From Miscanthus floridulus (taxonomy: Eukaryota; Streptophyta; Magnoliopsida; Poales; Poaceae), in assembly GCF_019320115.1 (NCBI RefSeq), contig NC_089588.1:115106123-115170122 (forward strand): 64,000 nt of DNA. Direction: 5' to 3'. The notes under the pieces were generated by a model, which was given only the letters and a program-made list of their open reading frames with translations, made no database searches and was not told the origin of the DNA. Position numbers and translations under genes: made by a program. Positions 41,223-52,332 of the stretch are shown in pieces. The stretch's first letter is position 1. Each line of letters starts with the position of its first letter.

Positions 41223-41534
41223 GTCAAAGATGAGATGGCCGAACTAGGCATGCCACAACCATGGCTCCTCAATGTGCCATGTCGCCAGGCACACCGGCTG
41301 CTCCACCTTCAAGTCGAGCAGGTACAATTGATTACGTGAGAGTTTTACCTTCGCGAGAAGATGCCGCTCTCAATCCCAAATCTTTAGGATCCTGCTCTTA
41401 ATCAGTACCTCGTATCCGTGCTTGTCTAGCTGTCTGATGCTGATGATGCTAGAACACAGCTGTGGGATGTAGTACACACCAGTCAGCGCGCGGTGCTCAC
41501 CGTTCCGACAGTGGAAGATGACGGTGCCACGACA

Positions 41535-42720
41535 TCAAATCTCCACCTTCGAGCGGTCTCCGAACCGCACCAACCCTGTCACACCGCCATCGAGCTCAGA
41601 GAAAGCTGCCTTGGAGCCAGTCATGTGGTTGCTGGCACTAGAGTCTAGGTACCACCTCTGCTCCACCTCGCCACCCACTCGTACGAGATGGACTTGGGCG
41701 CGTGGCTCATCGAGGTCGATGGCCCGTGATGCAGTCCCCTGCTCCTCGGCCGCCACCTCCTCTACTTTCCCCTTTGACTCGGCATCGTGCAGCGCACAAA
41801 ACATCAACATCAGGAGAGTTGGCTCATCGTCCTCCACCTGAGCTAGGTGAGCCTTAGCCTTCTTCTCCTTCTGGTTTGGGCACTCCTTGGCCCAGTGGCT
41901 AGCCTTCCCGCAGCAGTGGCAAGTGTCCCTGCCTAGGGGCTTGCTGTCCTTCTTCTTTTACGGGGCCTTGCCGCGGCGCTTCCTGTCGCCACCGCGGATG
42001 GAGGAGCCTTCCCCGGACTGCTTCTGCCTATGTCGAGCAGTCCACTCCTCCTCGATCATCAGTGGCTTGCCACCGACCGGTGTTGCAGTCGCCCCTGTGC
42101 GGTCGTCCACCGCCCGCAGACGCCCTATCAGATCCTCAATCGAGAGAGCGATCTGGGTGTACTTGGGTGGCACGACGCGTAGGTACTTGGAGATTGCCTC
42201 CTCATCATCGATGACGGCGCCGTACACCGCCAGCTGACTGATGAGGGATTGTAGCCTGAGGGCAAAGTCCTCCACCGCCTCCCTGTCGTGGAATGCTAGG
42301 TCGTCGTACTCCCGCGCACAGCTACTGCGCCTTCGCCTTCTTTGCGCGGTCGGACCCGACCCGCATGGCCTTGAGGGCGTCCCAAGCTTCCTTGGTGGAG
42401 TCCTTCGACCCCAAAGGCTCCCGGTACTCCGGAGGCACGGCGGCTAGGATTGCCTCCAGCGCCGAGCAGTCCTCCTCTTCATCTTCGGTGCCCTGGTGAA
42501 CCGTCTTCTAGAGCCGTCGGGCTCTGAGCTTGACCTTCATGGTCACCGACCACTCGCCATTGGTGTGAGTGAGGGCCGGCCAGTTGGCTCTGCCAACTTC
42601 CCGCACAGTCCTCTGGATGACCACCTCGCGATGCACCAGCAACCGGGATTGCCGTAGCGTCTTCTCGCCACCGCCTGACTACCGTCGCCCTCCATCATCG
42701 CAAGCGAACACCCAACCTTG
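41535..42720 (-). pseudogene. Copia-2 gag and protease start
   Basis: The gag part reads MEDFALRLQSLISQLAVYGA, VIDDEEAISKYLRVVPPKYT and IEEEWTARHRQ. The zinc knuckle CHCCGKASHWAKEC (CX2CX4HX4C) is at about 41885-41935. A protease-start WYLDSSASNHMTGSKAAFSE follows at about 41590-41660; the catalytic DSGAS-like triplet here reads DSSAS. The gag frame is broken at 42275 and 41940. Confidence 0.85.
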
Positions 42721-42733
42721 CTTCGATACCACT
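42721..42733 (-). other. Primer binding site of copia-2
   Basis: Read on the minus strand directly after the 5' LTR it is AG-TGGTATCGAAGC, close to the initiator-methionine tRNA complement TGGTATCAGAGC used by plant copia elements (10 of 12 bases). Confidence 0.8.
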
Positions 42734-43113
42734 TGTTAGCTCGAGATCTCTCGCACAGGTGAGCAATCAGCTCACCGACGCTCTCGCACACACACTCGGC
42801 TAGAGGTTGAAGAGGGAGGAAGTACAGAGCGCGCACACACAACACAAGCACCAGTGTTGGCCAGAACTCAGCACGGGAGATGACAAACTAAACTTTGCTC
42901 TCTTTACTAAGTTACAGTGGAGACGATATATACAACTCTACACACTAATCCTAGTACACAAACATGTCAGACTGTCATGCTGCTACAGTGACTAGATGTG
43001 ACAGCAGGGCTGACTTTGGCGTCTGCTCCTACTATGGCTACATTGCAGCAGAGTTGCCTTTTGGCGCCTGTCCCTACTGCGGGTACAGAGGGAGAGCAGC
43101 AGATTACTTTACA
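42734..43113 (-). repeat. 5' LTR of copia-2 (380 bp)
   Basis: It has TGTTAGC...TTTACA ends and is followed by the target duplication GTAGC. Differences from the 3' LTR are many substitutions plus the 60-bp indel, so the insertion is not recent. Confidence 0.95.
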
Positions 43114-43376
43114 GTAGCGCCCATTCTTATCAAAATGCCAGACAAACACATCTTCAATTGGGGTGTTCGGCAGTTCAATCTTCAGGATTTCCTAAACATC
43201 AAGCCCATGAACATTGGGGTGTTCGGCATCGGACTTTCTGTCCCGATCCTATTCTCCAGATGTAACCCTTTTTGACCAGCTCAAGCCCATGAACAATGGC
43301 CCTCCATGTTGGTGATTGGTTCACAGGGAACGTCTAGTAAATTTCCATTTGGATAGTACTTTGCCTTCAACACTCG

Positions 43377-43477
43377 CGAGTTCTTGGCACTCGGCAAAGA
43401 CATCCTTTGCCGAGTGCCCGATATAAAATACTCGGCAAAGTTCTTGGCACTCGGCAAAGCTTGCGATTCCGGTAGTG
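43377..43477. mobile_element. CACTA-C: 101-bp CACTA deletion derivative
   Basis: The right end is GCTTGCGATTCCGGTAGTG. The left begins CGAGTTCTTGGCACTCGGCA, without CACTACCGG. TCG target duplications are at 43374-43376 and 43478-43480. The LINE reading LCAR-VLKAKYYPNG is restored by removing it. It contains four CACTCGGCAAAG-type units only. Confidence 0.85.
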
Positions 43478-43604
43478 TCGGGCACAAAGGCTCTCCGGTC
43501 GCTCTAGGAGCTTCCATGCTTGCCTTCCTAGAAGGGCTTGATTAAAAATACGGAGGTCACCGAAGCCGAGCCCACCATCACTTTTAGACCTTGTAAATCT
43601 GTCC

Positions 43605-44334
43605 CAAGCAATCCAGTGAATATGCAGTGCAAACAATACTTGCTGCTGAATGTCAGTGGCATTGCCCAGCCAAATTCTAGATTTGAAATAGATAACTCCC
43701 TGTGACAGTGCATAATTTCCTGAAGGAGAAGTCACTGATAATTCCTGCAATAGCTTGGAGGATTCAGGATCTTTCAAGTATGCTTCCTGAAGTTGTTGTA
43801 GCCAGGGAGAAGTAAGGACAGAAATTGCCTGCAGGCCTACAGTATCGGCATGATTAGTCCTAGAGAGTGCATCTGCCACTCTGTTCTCTGTACCTTGCTT
43901 GTAAATAATTTTGAAGTTGAGACCAAGCAACTTAGTCAGGGCCTTATGCTGTATTGGAGTTGTCAACCTTTGATCATCCAGGTGGATCAAACTCTTTTGG
44001 TCTGTCTAAATGAAAAATTCAGAGTGTTGCAAATAGGACATCCAGTGATCTACTGCTAGGAGTATTGCAAAGCACTCCTTTTCATAAGTTGAAAGGCCTT
44101 GAGCTCTTGGTCCTAGTGCCCAGCTTACAAAGGATATGGGGTGTCCATCTTGCTGCAACACAGCCCCTATCCCCTTCTCTGAAGCATCTGTTTCCAGGGT
44201 AAAGGGTTTTGAAAAATCAGGGAGTGCTAACACCGGTGAGGTAATGGGTGATTGCTTCAATGCTTGAAAGGAGGCTTCAGTTTCAGATGTCCAAATGAAT
44301 AACTCCCCCTTTTTCAGCAAGTTGGTTAGTGGCT
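43605..44334 (-). pseudogene. Gypsy-2 RNase H and integrase N-terminus
   Basis: SKPLTNLLKKGELFIWTSET, LPDFSKPFTLETDASEKGIG and the YEKECFAILLAVDHWMSYLQ motif form the RNase H half. DQKRLTTPIQHKALTKLLGL-type residues, ADALSRT and VLTSPWLQQLQEAYLKD lead to the start of the integrase zinc-finger region (ATDIQQQVLFALH), where the sequence changes to LINE. One stop (TAG) separates the two ORF pieces near 44006. Confidence 0.85.
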
Positions 44335-44338
44335 TGCT

Positions 44339-46034
44339 TTTTTTTTTAACAATGGCAGGAGCTATGCCTTTCAATTAAGACGAATGAAGTTTATATACAA
44401 GTAAAGGTAACCAAGCGTGGTGCCAAACACCGCGAAAGGTTAGCCCACCCACGCAACGCGGTAGAGTACACACTACCATGAGTCATCGTTGCCGAGCGTG
44501 GTTGCAAAGCAGCCAGCAGCTCCGACTTCCCATGGCAAAACACTGACGACCCATCCTAAAATGTCAGACCAACGGGCCCGAAGCAGGAGGCTGCAACAGG
44601 TCATCATTGCCGAGCTCAACGGCTCCGCGAAGAGTAGCTCCGACTTCCTGCCTTGATCCCATGCCCCACCCGCGGCGATTGCCGAGCCTCTAAAGCTGAA
44701 ACCCAGCCATCGGAGAAGGAGGGTTTGACCCGCGTCATCGTTGCCAAGCTACATCCCCTGATGCAGCAGCTCCAACTTCCCGATGCAGAACTCATCGTCT
44801 CGCGTCAACCGGGCGCCGAAGAGGCAGAGGACATCCGCCGAAGGAGACATCACGGCCGAGACAAATTTCCACAGCGACGCCTTCAGCAAGGGTACGACGC
44901 AGATAGCGCCGCCGTCGCTTGTCCAGAAATGGACCGGGTTTCCACCCATGGAAGACATGGCTAGGGGCACAAGAACACGACGTCCCCAACAAGGAAAACG
45001 ACGCCCACAGGCGTCGCTGTCGCCAAGGCTTTCGCCCGAGGTGCCCCTAGCACAAACGTCGAGCCAAGATGCCGCACCGTAGCCTGTCGCCACCGTCGTC
45101 GTCACCGCCATCCCGCAGAAGCCCCTTCAGATGGTCATCGACGCGACGACTGCTCACAATAGCCGCACAGCTGCGTCGGCCGCCACCCCCTCCGACCGGG
45201 CAACATGCAGAGGTGGACTTACCCTGCCACGCGCGTCACCCTGCCGCACGCCGATGCCATCGCCGGCACAAGCACCCACCGTCGACGCTGCCGACCTCCA
45301 CCAGCCACCGACAGGCGCATGCCCCACCTCGGGCGACGCCCCCTACACTGGGGGCACCGGATCTGGCCATCAGGGTGCCAGACCCAGTGACCCCGGCTGG
45401 CGCCGCCGCCTCCATGCCAAGGCCGAGGAGGAAAGGGGGAAGCGAAGGAGGAAGAAAGGGCCCCCGCCACCGCTCGGCGCCTGCACGGGCACTGGCCAGC
45501 GCCGCAGCCATAGCAGGTGGCCCCGCCGAGCCCCACGCGGCTCGCGCGAGGGCACGCCCCGCCGCCCCGCTACTGCGCACGCCGCCACCAAGCGCGAGGA
45601 AGAGGAAGAGACCCAGCCCTGGGCGACGCAGCCGCCACCACGGGCACCGAACCCGCAGATCCGCGGCGTCTTGGACAGGAGCCGCCGCCACCGCCGCCCA
45701 GCGCCCGCCCAGGCGCGGCCCGCCGGAGATCCGCGCGAATCCGGTCGTCGGACCGCCAGATCCGGACGCCGAAGCAAGGAGGCTGCCCCAGACAGCCGCT
45801 GGAGAAGCCGGCGCCACCACCTGCCCCAGCTACCACACCGAGCCCTAGGACGCGAGCTCGTCCCCGACCGTCGCAGCTTCCACCGAGAAGAAGAGCCTCG
45901 CCGCCGCCCTCCCGGCAAGCTGCACGGCCATGCCGGCGGCCTGCTCCGGCGACGGCGCGGCTGGAGGGAGGGAGGGAAGGAAGAGAGGCGGCTAGGTTTT
46001 GGGTCGCCTCCCATGTCGCCTGCGTGCGGCTTGC
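44339..46034 (-). mobile_element. Short non-LTR retroposon in gypsy-2
   Basis: The target duplication GGCTTGC is at 44332-44338 and 46028-46034. On the minus strand the insert starts GC-rich and ends ATTGAAAGGCATAGCTCCTG followed by CCATTGTTAAAAAAAAA, a usual plant LINE tail. Removing it restores gypsy-2 FGLI-SKPLTN. No reverse transcriptase is present. The 5' half (45070-46010) is about 75 percent GC with long open frames on both strands. It is a LINE internal-deletion derivative or a retroposed transcript. Confidence 0.8.
44475..44780. repeat. Imperfect repeats in the retroposon 3' region
   Basis: The block GTCATCGTTGCCGAGC...AGCTCCGACTTCC occurs at about 44483, 44602 and 44732 at roughly 120-130-bp spacing, with a shorter related block near 44680. 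Confidence 0.7.
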
Positions 46035-46039
46035 ATATA

Positions 46040-46860
46040 AGCCCAAAGTTGTTGACGAACTTTCTGTAATACCCGGCCATGCCCAAAACCTGCGTAATTC
46101 CTTCGAAGACTGAGGTGCAGGCCATTCAGTTATGATTTGAATCTTTTTGGGATCAGTTGAGATACCAGCTGAACTAATAACATGTCCCAGATAACTCAAT
46201 TCTTGTTGGGAAAATGCACATTTGGGAAGTTTGACGTAGAACTTGTTCTGCTGAAGCACCTTGAATACATCCTCAATGTGTTGAAGATGATCTTCCCAAG
46301 TCTTGTTGTATTTAACACATCATCAATGAAAACTACGATGAATCTCTGAAGGAAGGGGGCTAGTATCGTGTTCATGATGCCTTGAAATGTTGCTGGTCCT
46401 CTGGTAACTCCATAGGGCATGACCTTATACTCGAAATGGCCGTTGTGGGTTTGGAAGGCCGTCTTGAATTCATGTCCTTCAGCCATTTGGATCTGGTGGA
46501 AACCGGAACAAAGATCCAGTGAAGAGAACCATTTAGCTCCATGAAGTTCGTCCAGAAGTTCATCAATGATTGGCAGCGGATATTTATTTTTAACTGTGAG
46601 AGCATTCAGTTGGCGATAATCAACACACAAGCGCCAGTCCCCTGTCTTCTTTCTGACTAGAAGTACCGGGGATGAAAAAGGGCTGGAAGTCTCCTGTATA
46701 AGACCCTTGTCGAGCATCTCATGAATCTGCCTTTCGATCTCGTCCTTCTGAAATGTATTATACCTATAGGGACGGAGACGAAATGGCTGAGCACCCAGCT
46801 GGAGTGGAGTGGTATGGTCTCCAGGCCATTGGGGCGGCAAACCGGGTAAAGGCTGAAATA
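46040..46860 (-). pseudogene. Gypsy-2 reverse transcriptase
   Basis: GLIQETSSPFSSPVLLVRKK, DWRLCVDYRQLNALTVKNKY, FSSLDLCSGFHQI and the catalytic FIDDVL are readable. The motif normally GLTNAPATFQ reads GVTRGPATFQ. 46070-46195 continues with SKELRRFWAWPGITESS-type and YYRKFVNNFG residues in shifted frames. Confidence 0.88.
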
Positions 46861-47133
46861 TAGACTAATACTACTGAATGAGAGAATGAATTTCCATGGG
46901 ATACTGGTTATCTACCTTTGCATGTTCAGAAGTCTCAAAGATTGCATGTAGCTGGACACAGTACAATATTGAGTCCTGTCTTTCCATTACAGTCATCTGG
47001 TAGGGTGTAACATGAGGCCCCACAATAGCTTCTGGCTGCAAGCCATGTATCCTTACTGTTTTTCCCTTGTGACCAAACTGGAACCACTTTTCAGCCCAAT
47101 GAATGTCTATAGGACTATTCCTTGCTAACCAGT

Positions 47134-48518
47134 TGTTGGTATTTATGAGTGCAAATAATAAAATAAGAATTCAGCAAGCGCACAGAATATCATTGTAGCA
47201 TTTCACCGAGAGTGTTCCAGGTATCGTTATTTATATTTTTACCATAGGGAAACAATGGAATAAAGATTATTGAATAATAAAGGAATGTCAACTAATCAAC
47301 ATACCAGCATAGCTAGAATAGGGTAAATGTATAGATAGAAATTAAGCATAATGATACTCAGGGGATAAATCCATGATAAAATTAATAGACTTGATAACTT
47401 GGGAGTATAACGGGCGAGGTAGATTCCTATGATATTCCCACTACAGAGTTATAGAAGTACCGTGGCATATAAACTTATTATAGCAAAAGATTAACTCTCT
47501 ATTCATGCATAAGGGACATCACTAAAGAAGAGTATAGCTAAATATGCCTCTTCCGTCGCAACCAGGTCCTACTAGTCCTACATATGGGAGATGGGATACA
47601 AAGGACCAATGAGGCTGTCACACCCACGGTCTACCATACGTTTTGGCATGTAGGGTGCATCCGTAGGCACTGCAAATGTATAAGCACCACGCTTACACAA
47701 AGTCTGCTACTTAGCCATGATCGATCACTAAACTAAGCGCTCTGTGATCCTATGCATAAACATAAAGATAACTTCGACTACTCTAAGCGTATAACCAAAG
47801 TAAACATAACCATGTATATAAGAATATGACATGCAAATATTGAAGTCTCATAAGATATGAAAGTGTAGATACAATAACTTACCAAGCCTCTGAGACTAGA
47901 TCCGGAATCTGGACATGAGTCCAACTTGACCCTAAATCTATAATCTACTACATTGGAGAGTTCTAGACCTATTCCTCCTGGTGTGTCTTGATCTGAATGA
48001 GATCGAATTGATCCCGAATGAGATGGCCTCCTGGAGGGGTCTGGGGGTCCTTTTATAGGGGGAGATGGAGTAGGGGGCAAGTAAGTGCCACGTCATCGAT
48101 CCACGTCACGTCTTCATCTCGTCCCTCGATTCGAACTGACATTGAAAGCACGGTGAAGATCGATCCTCAAAGGCGGTGGAGAGTCCATGTCGAAGGGGAG
48201 ACCGAACGGGCGTCCCCATAGGTCGGCCGACCTAGGGAGGGGGTCGTCCGACCTGCTTCCAGCACCGTTCGGCCCCATTTTTTGCAGGTAGGTGGGTCCA
48301 CTCCCCAGGGTCACAGATATACATGCTTGTGGGTCAAATAAATGTGTTACCATGTGTCCCTTTTGATCCATTTTCAGGATAAATCAGCCTGCATACAAAT
48401 ATTCACCAAGACTTGTGGAATTTGTTAGTTTAAACCTCTAATCCAATGTTGGTGATTGATTTTAAGGATATATGCAGGTGAAATTGACGGTTTATTTTTG
48501 TTGTAGCGACCGTCAACA
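47134..48518 (-). repeat. Solo LTR (gypsy-type) inserted in gypsy-2
   Basis: It begins TGTTGGTATTTATGAG and ends GACCGTCAACA, flanked by the exact 5-bp duplication CCAGT (47129-47133 and 48519-48523). Removing it restores gypsy-2 YDII-EMDWLARNSPIDIHW. A TATA-like CTATAAAA on the minus strand (48051-48058) suggests the LTR faces left. No internal region is left, so the element was lost by LTR-LTR recombination. Confidence 0.92.
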
Positions 48519-49560
48519 CCAGTCCATTTCCAATATGATATCATAGCAGCTGAGGGGGTGATCTTGAAAGAAGTCTTGAAAGTAATTCCCTGAATGACCC
48601 ACAGTTGATCAGGCAGCTCATGTGTACACTGAAGTACATCCCCATTTGCCACTCTAACTTGAACAGGGTGCAATAATGGTTTACTTCCTGGGACAACAGC
48701 TGCTAAATGGTCACTAATGAAACAGTGTGTACTGCCTGAGTTCAGTAGCATATAAACCTCTTAATTAGCCCAGAACCCTCTCAGTCTGACAGACTTGTTT
48801 CCTTCGGTTCCTTTCATGGCTTGGATAGAGATGGCAAGAAGTTCTTCTCCAGAGTCAATTTCTTCTTCTTCATGAGAATGTTGCTCAGATTGGTCTTCGG
48901 ACAGAAAATTCCATACCTCCTCCATTGCATGAAGAGACACTGATTGAGGACATTTGTGGCCCGAACTCCACTTCGCACCACACTTGAAACATAGTCCCTT
49001 AGATTTTCCGTAAGCCTTCAGAACTGCAAGCCTATCATCTCCCCCTTTCTGCTTATTCCCTTCAACTGTTCTTCTATCTTCACCAGGGCTAGGAGAAAAC
49101 TTTGGAGAGTTGGTGCCCGTAAAACTTGGTGTTCTGGTTGGCTCTTGATAAGCTCTTCTGGTTGTAGTATTGGAGTCATTTCTTCTGATGCTCACATTAT
49201 CCAGAAGCGCCTCCTCCTGCAACAAAGCCAAAGAACTAGCCAGATCTTGTGGCCTATACCATAACAACAGATTTAATGTCTTTCTGAAGACCATCAATGA
49301 ACCTATTGGTGATAACAGAGGTGGTGAGTTTTGGGTCATGGGCTAGGAGTTGATGAATCAGATCACTAAAGGTTTCGATGTATTCATGCACATTGGATTG
49401 CTGGCGGATGTGGAAAAACTGCCTAAGCAGATGATTGTGCGCATCTCTATCAAATTGAGCACAAACAGTAGCAGCAAAATCAGCCCATGATAGAGAATGA
49501 ACTGTTGACTGCACGGTTTGCAACCAGAGAGCTGCAGAACCGGTTAGATTCATTGTGGCA
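48425..49560 (-). pseudogene. Gypsy-2 gag C-terminus, zinc knuckle and protease
   Basis: MNLTGSAALWLQTVQS, FIDGLQKDIKSVVMVW and the zinc knuckle LCFKCGAKWSSGHKCP lead to the protease site, which reads LLNSGSTHCFISDHLA. The catalytic Asp of the usual DSG(S/T) motif is Asn (AAC, 48740-48742). A TAA stop at about 48761 precedes it. Confidence 0.85.
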
Positions 49561-49573
49561 AAGCGAACCCATA

Positions 49574-51631
49574 CTACAAGAAATATGACCTTCTATGACG
49601 ATTTTCTCATGACGACAGCTAAATTTGTCGCTAAGTCATTCTGTTTTACGACATTTTTTTGGTGGGAGTGTGACTTTATAATGAAAATGGTGTGCCCATC
49701 ACTAAGATCTAGTAGCAGTCGTCGTAAACGGAAGGATTTCCATGTTACGACGAACTACAATTCGTCATGACATGCCAAAAGACAATTGTCACAATTTTCA
49801 AATTATTTAAATTTTAACATGCTAAGCTTAATTCCACGTTTCATATTTTGAATTCAATTTTTTATATTATCTCAAATGGAGAAATTACCAAAACCAATAT
49901 TCTAGATCTCGATGAGATCAACAATATTGTAGTAGATGACTTTTTCATTAGAAATTGTTTATAGTCCTAAAACTATATTCGAAGATCTCATATTTTAAAA
50001 TTCAAATTTTCCAAACTACCTCAGATGGAAAAGCCAATAGAAGCAAAGTTGTAGATCTTGATGAGATGTACAACTTTGTAGTTAATAACTTTTTCATTGG
50101 AAATCATTTCTGGTTCCAAAAGTTTATTTGACATTGTCACATGTTGAAGTTCAAAATTTTAAACGACCTTGGATGGAAAAACAAACAGAACAAAAAGTGT
50201 AGATCTCGACGAATTCTAAAACTTTCTAATTGAAACTTTTTTCATTTAAATTGAGCCTCATATAATCATGACAATATTTAAAAAAAATCATCCATGTCAC
50301 ATTTTGGAGGTTCAAATCCGATCTCTTCAACCACACTCTAGGGTGTTTCGACTTTTTTTGTATTTTCTCTTCGACCATATATGGACTGTTTTAGTGTTTT
50401 ACACAGCACTGCATATAGGCTTTAGTGTATTAGGAGTATGCTTCTTTTTAATTCCACCTTTTTTTACTGTGTGCAACACTGCAAATCAAGACCCGAGTTA
50501 CAAAACTAATTTTTATTGTACAATTCTCTTAGTATGCACTATCATCATTCAAGTTATATCATGGTATGAAGAGATAGCACCTGCCTTGATGTTAGTCCTT
50601 TTTTTTTTGTATGCCATTGTTGATAAAAAAAACAGACATACCCTGTTATGCTTAAGGAAGATGAAAGTGACATGTAAGATTACTCTGTGCACTTCATTTT
50701 TGCTCTTAGTTGATGTTCATGCTGTTTTGTCTTCTCTATTTTAAGTGCCTACTAGGTGCAATATTAAATTATTTTTGTAGTCAACAATCTATAGGCAACA
50801 GATAGAGCACACTATGTGATTGTAGTCAACAAAGATGGTATTGGTGAACCCAGCCAGACATACTAGGCATTCAGGGAATTTGCCAATATGAGATGACCCA
50901 AATGATTTAAGTGAATAGCTCTATCTTGAGTTGGTAGTTGCTATCAGACACTATCTTGAGTTATGGTTAATTCAGTTCAATGTCTATTAGAAATTACTTT
51001 TCTCTTTACCTCTGAATATTTTTTCCTATTCACAAGATTACTCTAATTAATGAAAAATGGTCTTTTGCAGGAGACTTTGGGAATTTCTTAGTTTGAGAAC
51101 ATATTGTAGATATGTTGATCAGTAGCCGTGCTTTGTTTATATGGTTTCAATAACATCGTGTTTTGTAACTGTATAATGACATTGAAACATTGAGTCCATT
51201 GTTATGAACAACAATGATATGTGACAACTTTCATGCTGATTATATGTATCGAGATTGCTGAATGTAACATATGTTAATGCATGGCTAAATGATACTATTC
51301 ATGTATGATAAAATATGATGATAGTCATTAGTTATGAGCGATGTTTTGTTATCCTACATGGCACCTGCGTAGACATCCATGGTCAATAGTTTGTGACGTT
51401 TTCTTTGCTTGACAACGACGATAATGGAGCATCGTAAATCAACGACGCAAGTACGAATGTCGCAAAAATTATGACGAAACTATCAATTTTGTCGTAGAAC
51501 ACCTTTAGCAACGAAGCATGGCGATGAATGTGTTTTCGTCGTGTGAGGCGTCGTAAATTGTGAAACACGACATGATTTTTGGTTTCTACGACGTAAGTGC
51601 AACGTCGTAGAAGGTCATATCTCTTTTAGTG
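49574..51631. mobile_element. Non-autonomous CACTA-like element in gypsy-2
   Basis: The left end is CTACAAGAAATATGACCTTC (then TATGACG) and the complement of the right end is CACTAAAAGAGATATGACCT (then TCTACGACG). The target duplication ATA is at 49571-49573 and 51632-51634, and the gypsy-2 frame resumes (SYL-WVRFATMNLTG). The left end lacks the initial CA. Subterminal regions carry inverted TACGACG / CGTCGTA motifs. No transposase is present. Confidence 0.82.
49870..50260. repeat. About 125-bp imperfect tandem repeats in the CACTA-like element
   Basis: Units carry GTAGATCT(C/T)GA(T/C)GA, AACTTTTTCATT and TCAGATGGAAAA-type blocks, about three copies. Confidence 0.65.
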
Positions 51632-51643
51632 ATAGGTAGGAAT

Positions 51644-52258
51644 CTACTTCATAAACTTTGAAGAAGGTTTCACAGCGTTTGATCCAGAGGCTAGGGTTAG
51701 AGCCATCAAATTGGGGAAAATTATGTTAGGCATGGCGGAATTAATGTGAGAGCCAACACGCCGATCACGGTACGCAGAATCATCAGAACCAATTGGAATT
51801 GGGGGAGGTTTAGTTTGATTCATCGCGCCTATGACCGAAGGCAGAGTCAGGGTGGTGTAAACCACCCCAAATCCAGCGCTCCAGTGATGATGTTCGTTGC
51901 GGTGGCCTAACAGCCCTGATGTCGCCCTAGATGGGGTTGGTCCTAGGTGGGCGGAACCCGACACCTCCGATTTTCTAGCCTTCGATGGATCTGGCTCGGG
52001 ATGCTCCACCTTGCCTTCTCCCAGGGTCAGCGACTTGGCGGAGTTGACGGAGTGGTGGTAGAGCTTCTCCACGCGTTCGTTGAGGTGGTTCATAGCTTGC
52101 TCCAGATCAGCAACGCGGTGGTCGACCTCCGGCTTCCAGGCGTCGAGATCCTCCTTGGCGGCCTTCATCTCCGACATCGACAGCTTCAATTCGGTGATCC
52201 CCTTGGAGTTCTCGCTCAGCAGGGTGAGCATATGCCCAAATTGCTCCTCCGGCGACAT
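51644..52258 (-). pseudogene. Gypsy-2 gag N-terminus
   Basis: It starts MSPEEQFGHMLTLLSENSKG and has a predicted coiled coil (VADLEQAMNHLNERVEKLYH). It continues to SNAVKPSSKFMK; the next gag piece lies beyond the CACTA-like element at 49560. 204 residues are open here. Confidence 0.8.
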
Positions 52259-52318
52259 GGCGGTCTGCTGCCGGGTGAGGTGGTAGTGGTGGTGGTTGGG
52301 TGGCGCCAGAATCGGGGG

Positions 52319-52332
52319 TTCTGATACTAGGT
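52319..52332 (-). other. Primer binding site of gypsy-2
   Basis: On the minus strand it reads TAGTATCAGAACCCC, close to the initiator-methionine complement TGGTATCAGAGC. Confidence 0.6.

Larger units (their letters stand above)
38006..43113 (-). mobile_element. Copia-2: full-length Ty1/copia retrotransposon, decayed
   Basis: The LTRs are 38006-38323 (3') and 42734-43113 (5'), both TGTTAG...TTTACA. The target duplication GTAGC at 38001-38005 and 43114-43118 is exact. The primer binding site is next to the 5' LTR. On the minus strand gag, protease, integrase, reverse transcriptase and RNase H follow in copia order but with stops and frameshifts. The element is inserted in the LINE. Confidence 0.96.
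26255..43605 (-). mobile_element. 5'-truncated LINE broken by four later insertions
   Basis: The ORF2 C-terminal part can be read on the minus strand in five pieces. 43605-43478 gives HWIAWDRFTRSKSDGGLGFG, then LRIFNQALLGRQAWKLLE. 43373-43119 gives VLKAKYYPNGNLLD and LVKKGYIWRIGSG. 38005-37641 is zf-RVT (WKEYRKIPLPHKILVFGWE). 36325-35840 and 26468-26290 form an RNase H-like domain (KVNVDGAF, then SEWKIIHTRRERNNAAH). The 3' end carries AATAAAAAAAG and short A tracts near 26255. Its reading frame resumes after each insertion, which proves the nesting. The 5' side joins gypsy-2 at about 43605. Confidence 0.85.

Noticed and set aside
42721..42733. A tRNA-derived gene at the retrotransposon boundaries
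   Set aside because: Only the short primer-binding complement is present; no tRNA cloverleaf was found.
43605..43990. A fused gypsy-LINE protein
   Set aside because: The open frame spans a junction between gypsy integrase and LINE ORF2 by chance; upstream and downstream parts belong to different, broken elements.
45069..46125. Open frames of up to 312 codons in the GC-rich retroposon
   Set aside because: Antiparallel overlapping frames without any domain, explained by high GC; the insert is bounded by a target duplication and a poly(A) tail.
50268..50744. 158-codon hydrophobic ORF inside the CACTA-like element
   Set aside because: Its hydrophobicity follows from T-rich sequence; no motif, no good start context, and it lies in a non-autonomous element.
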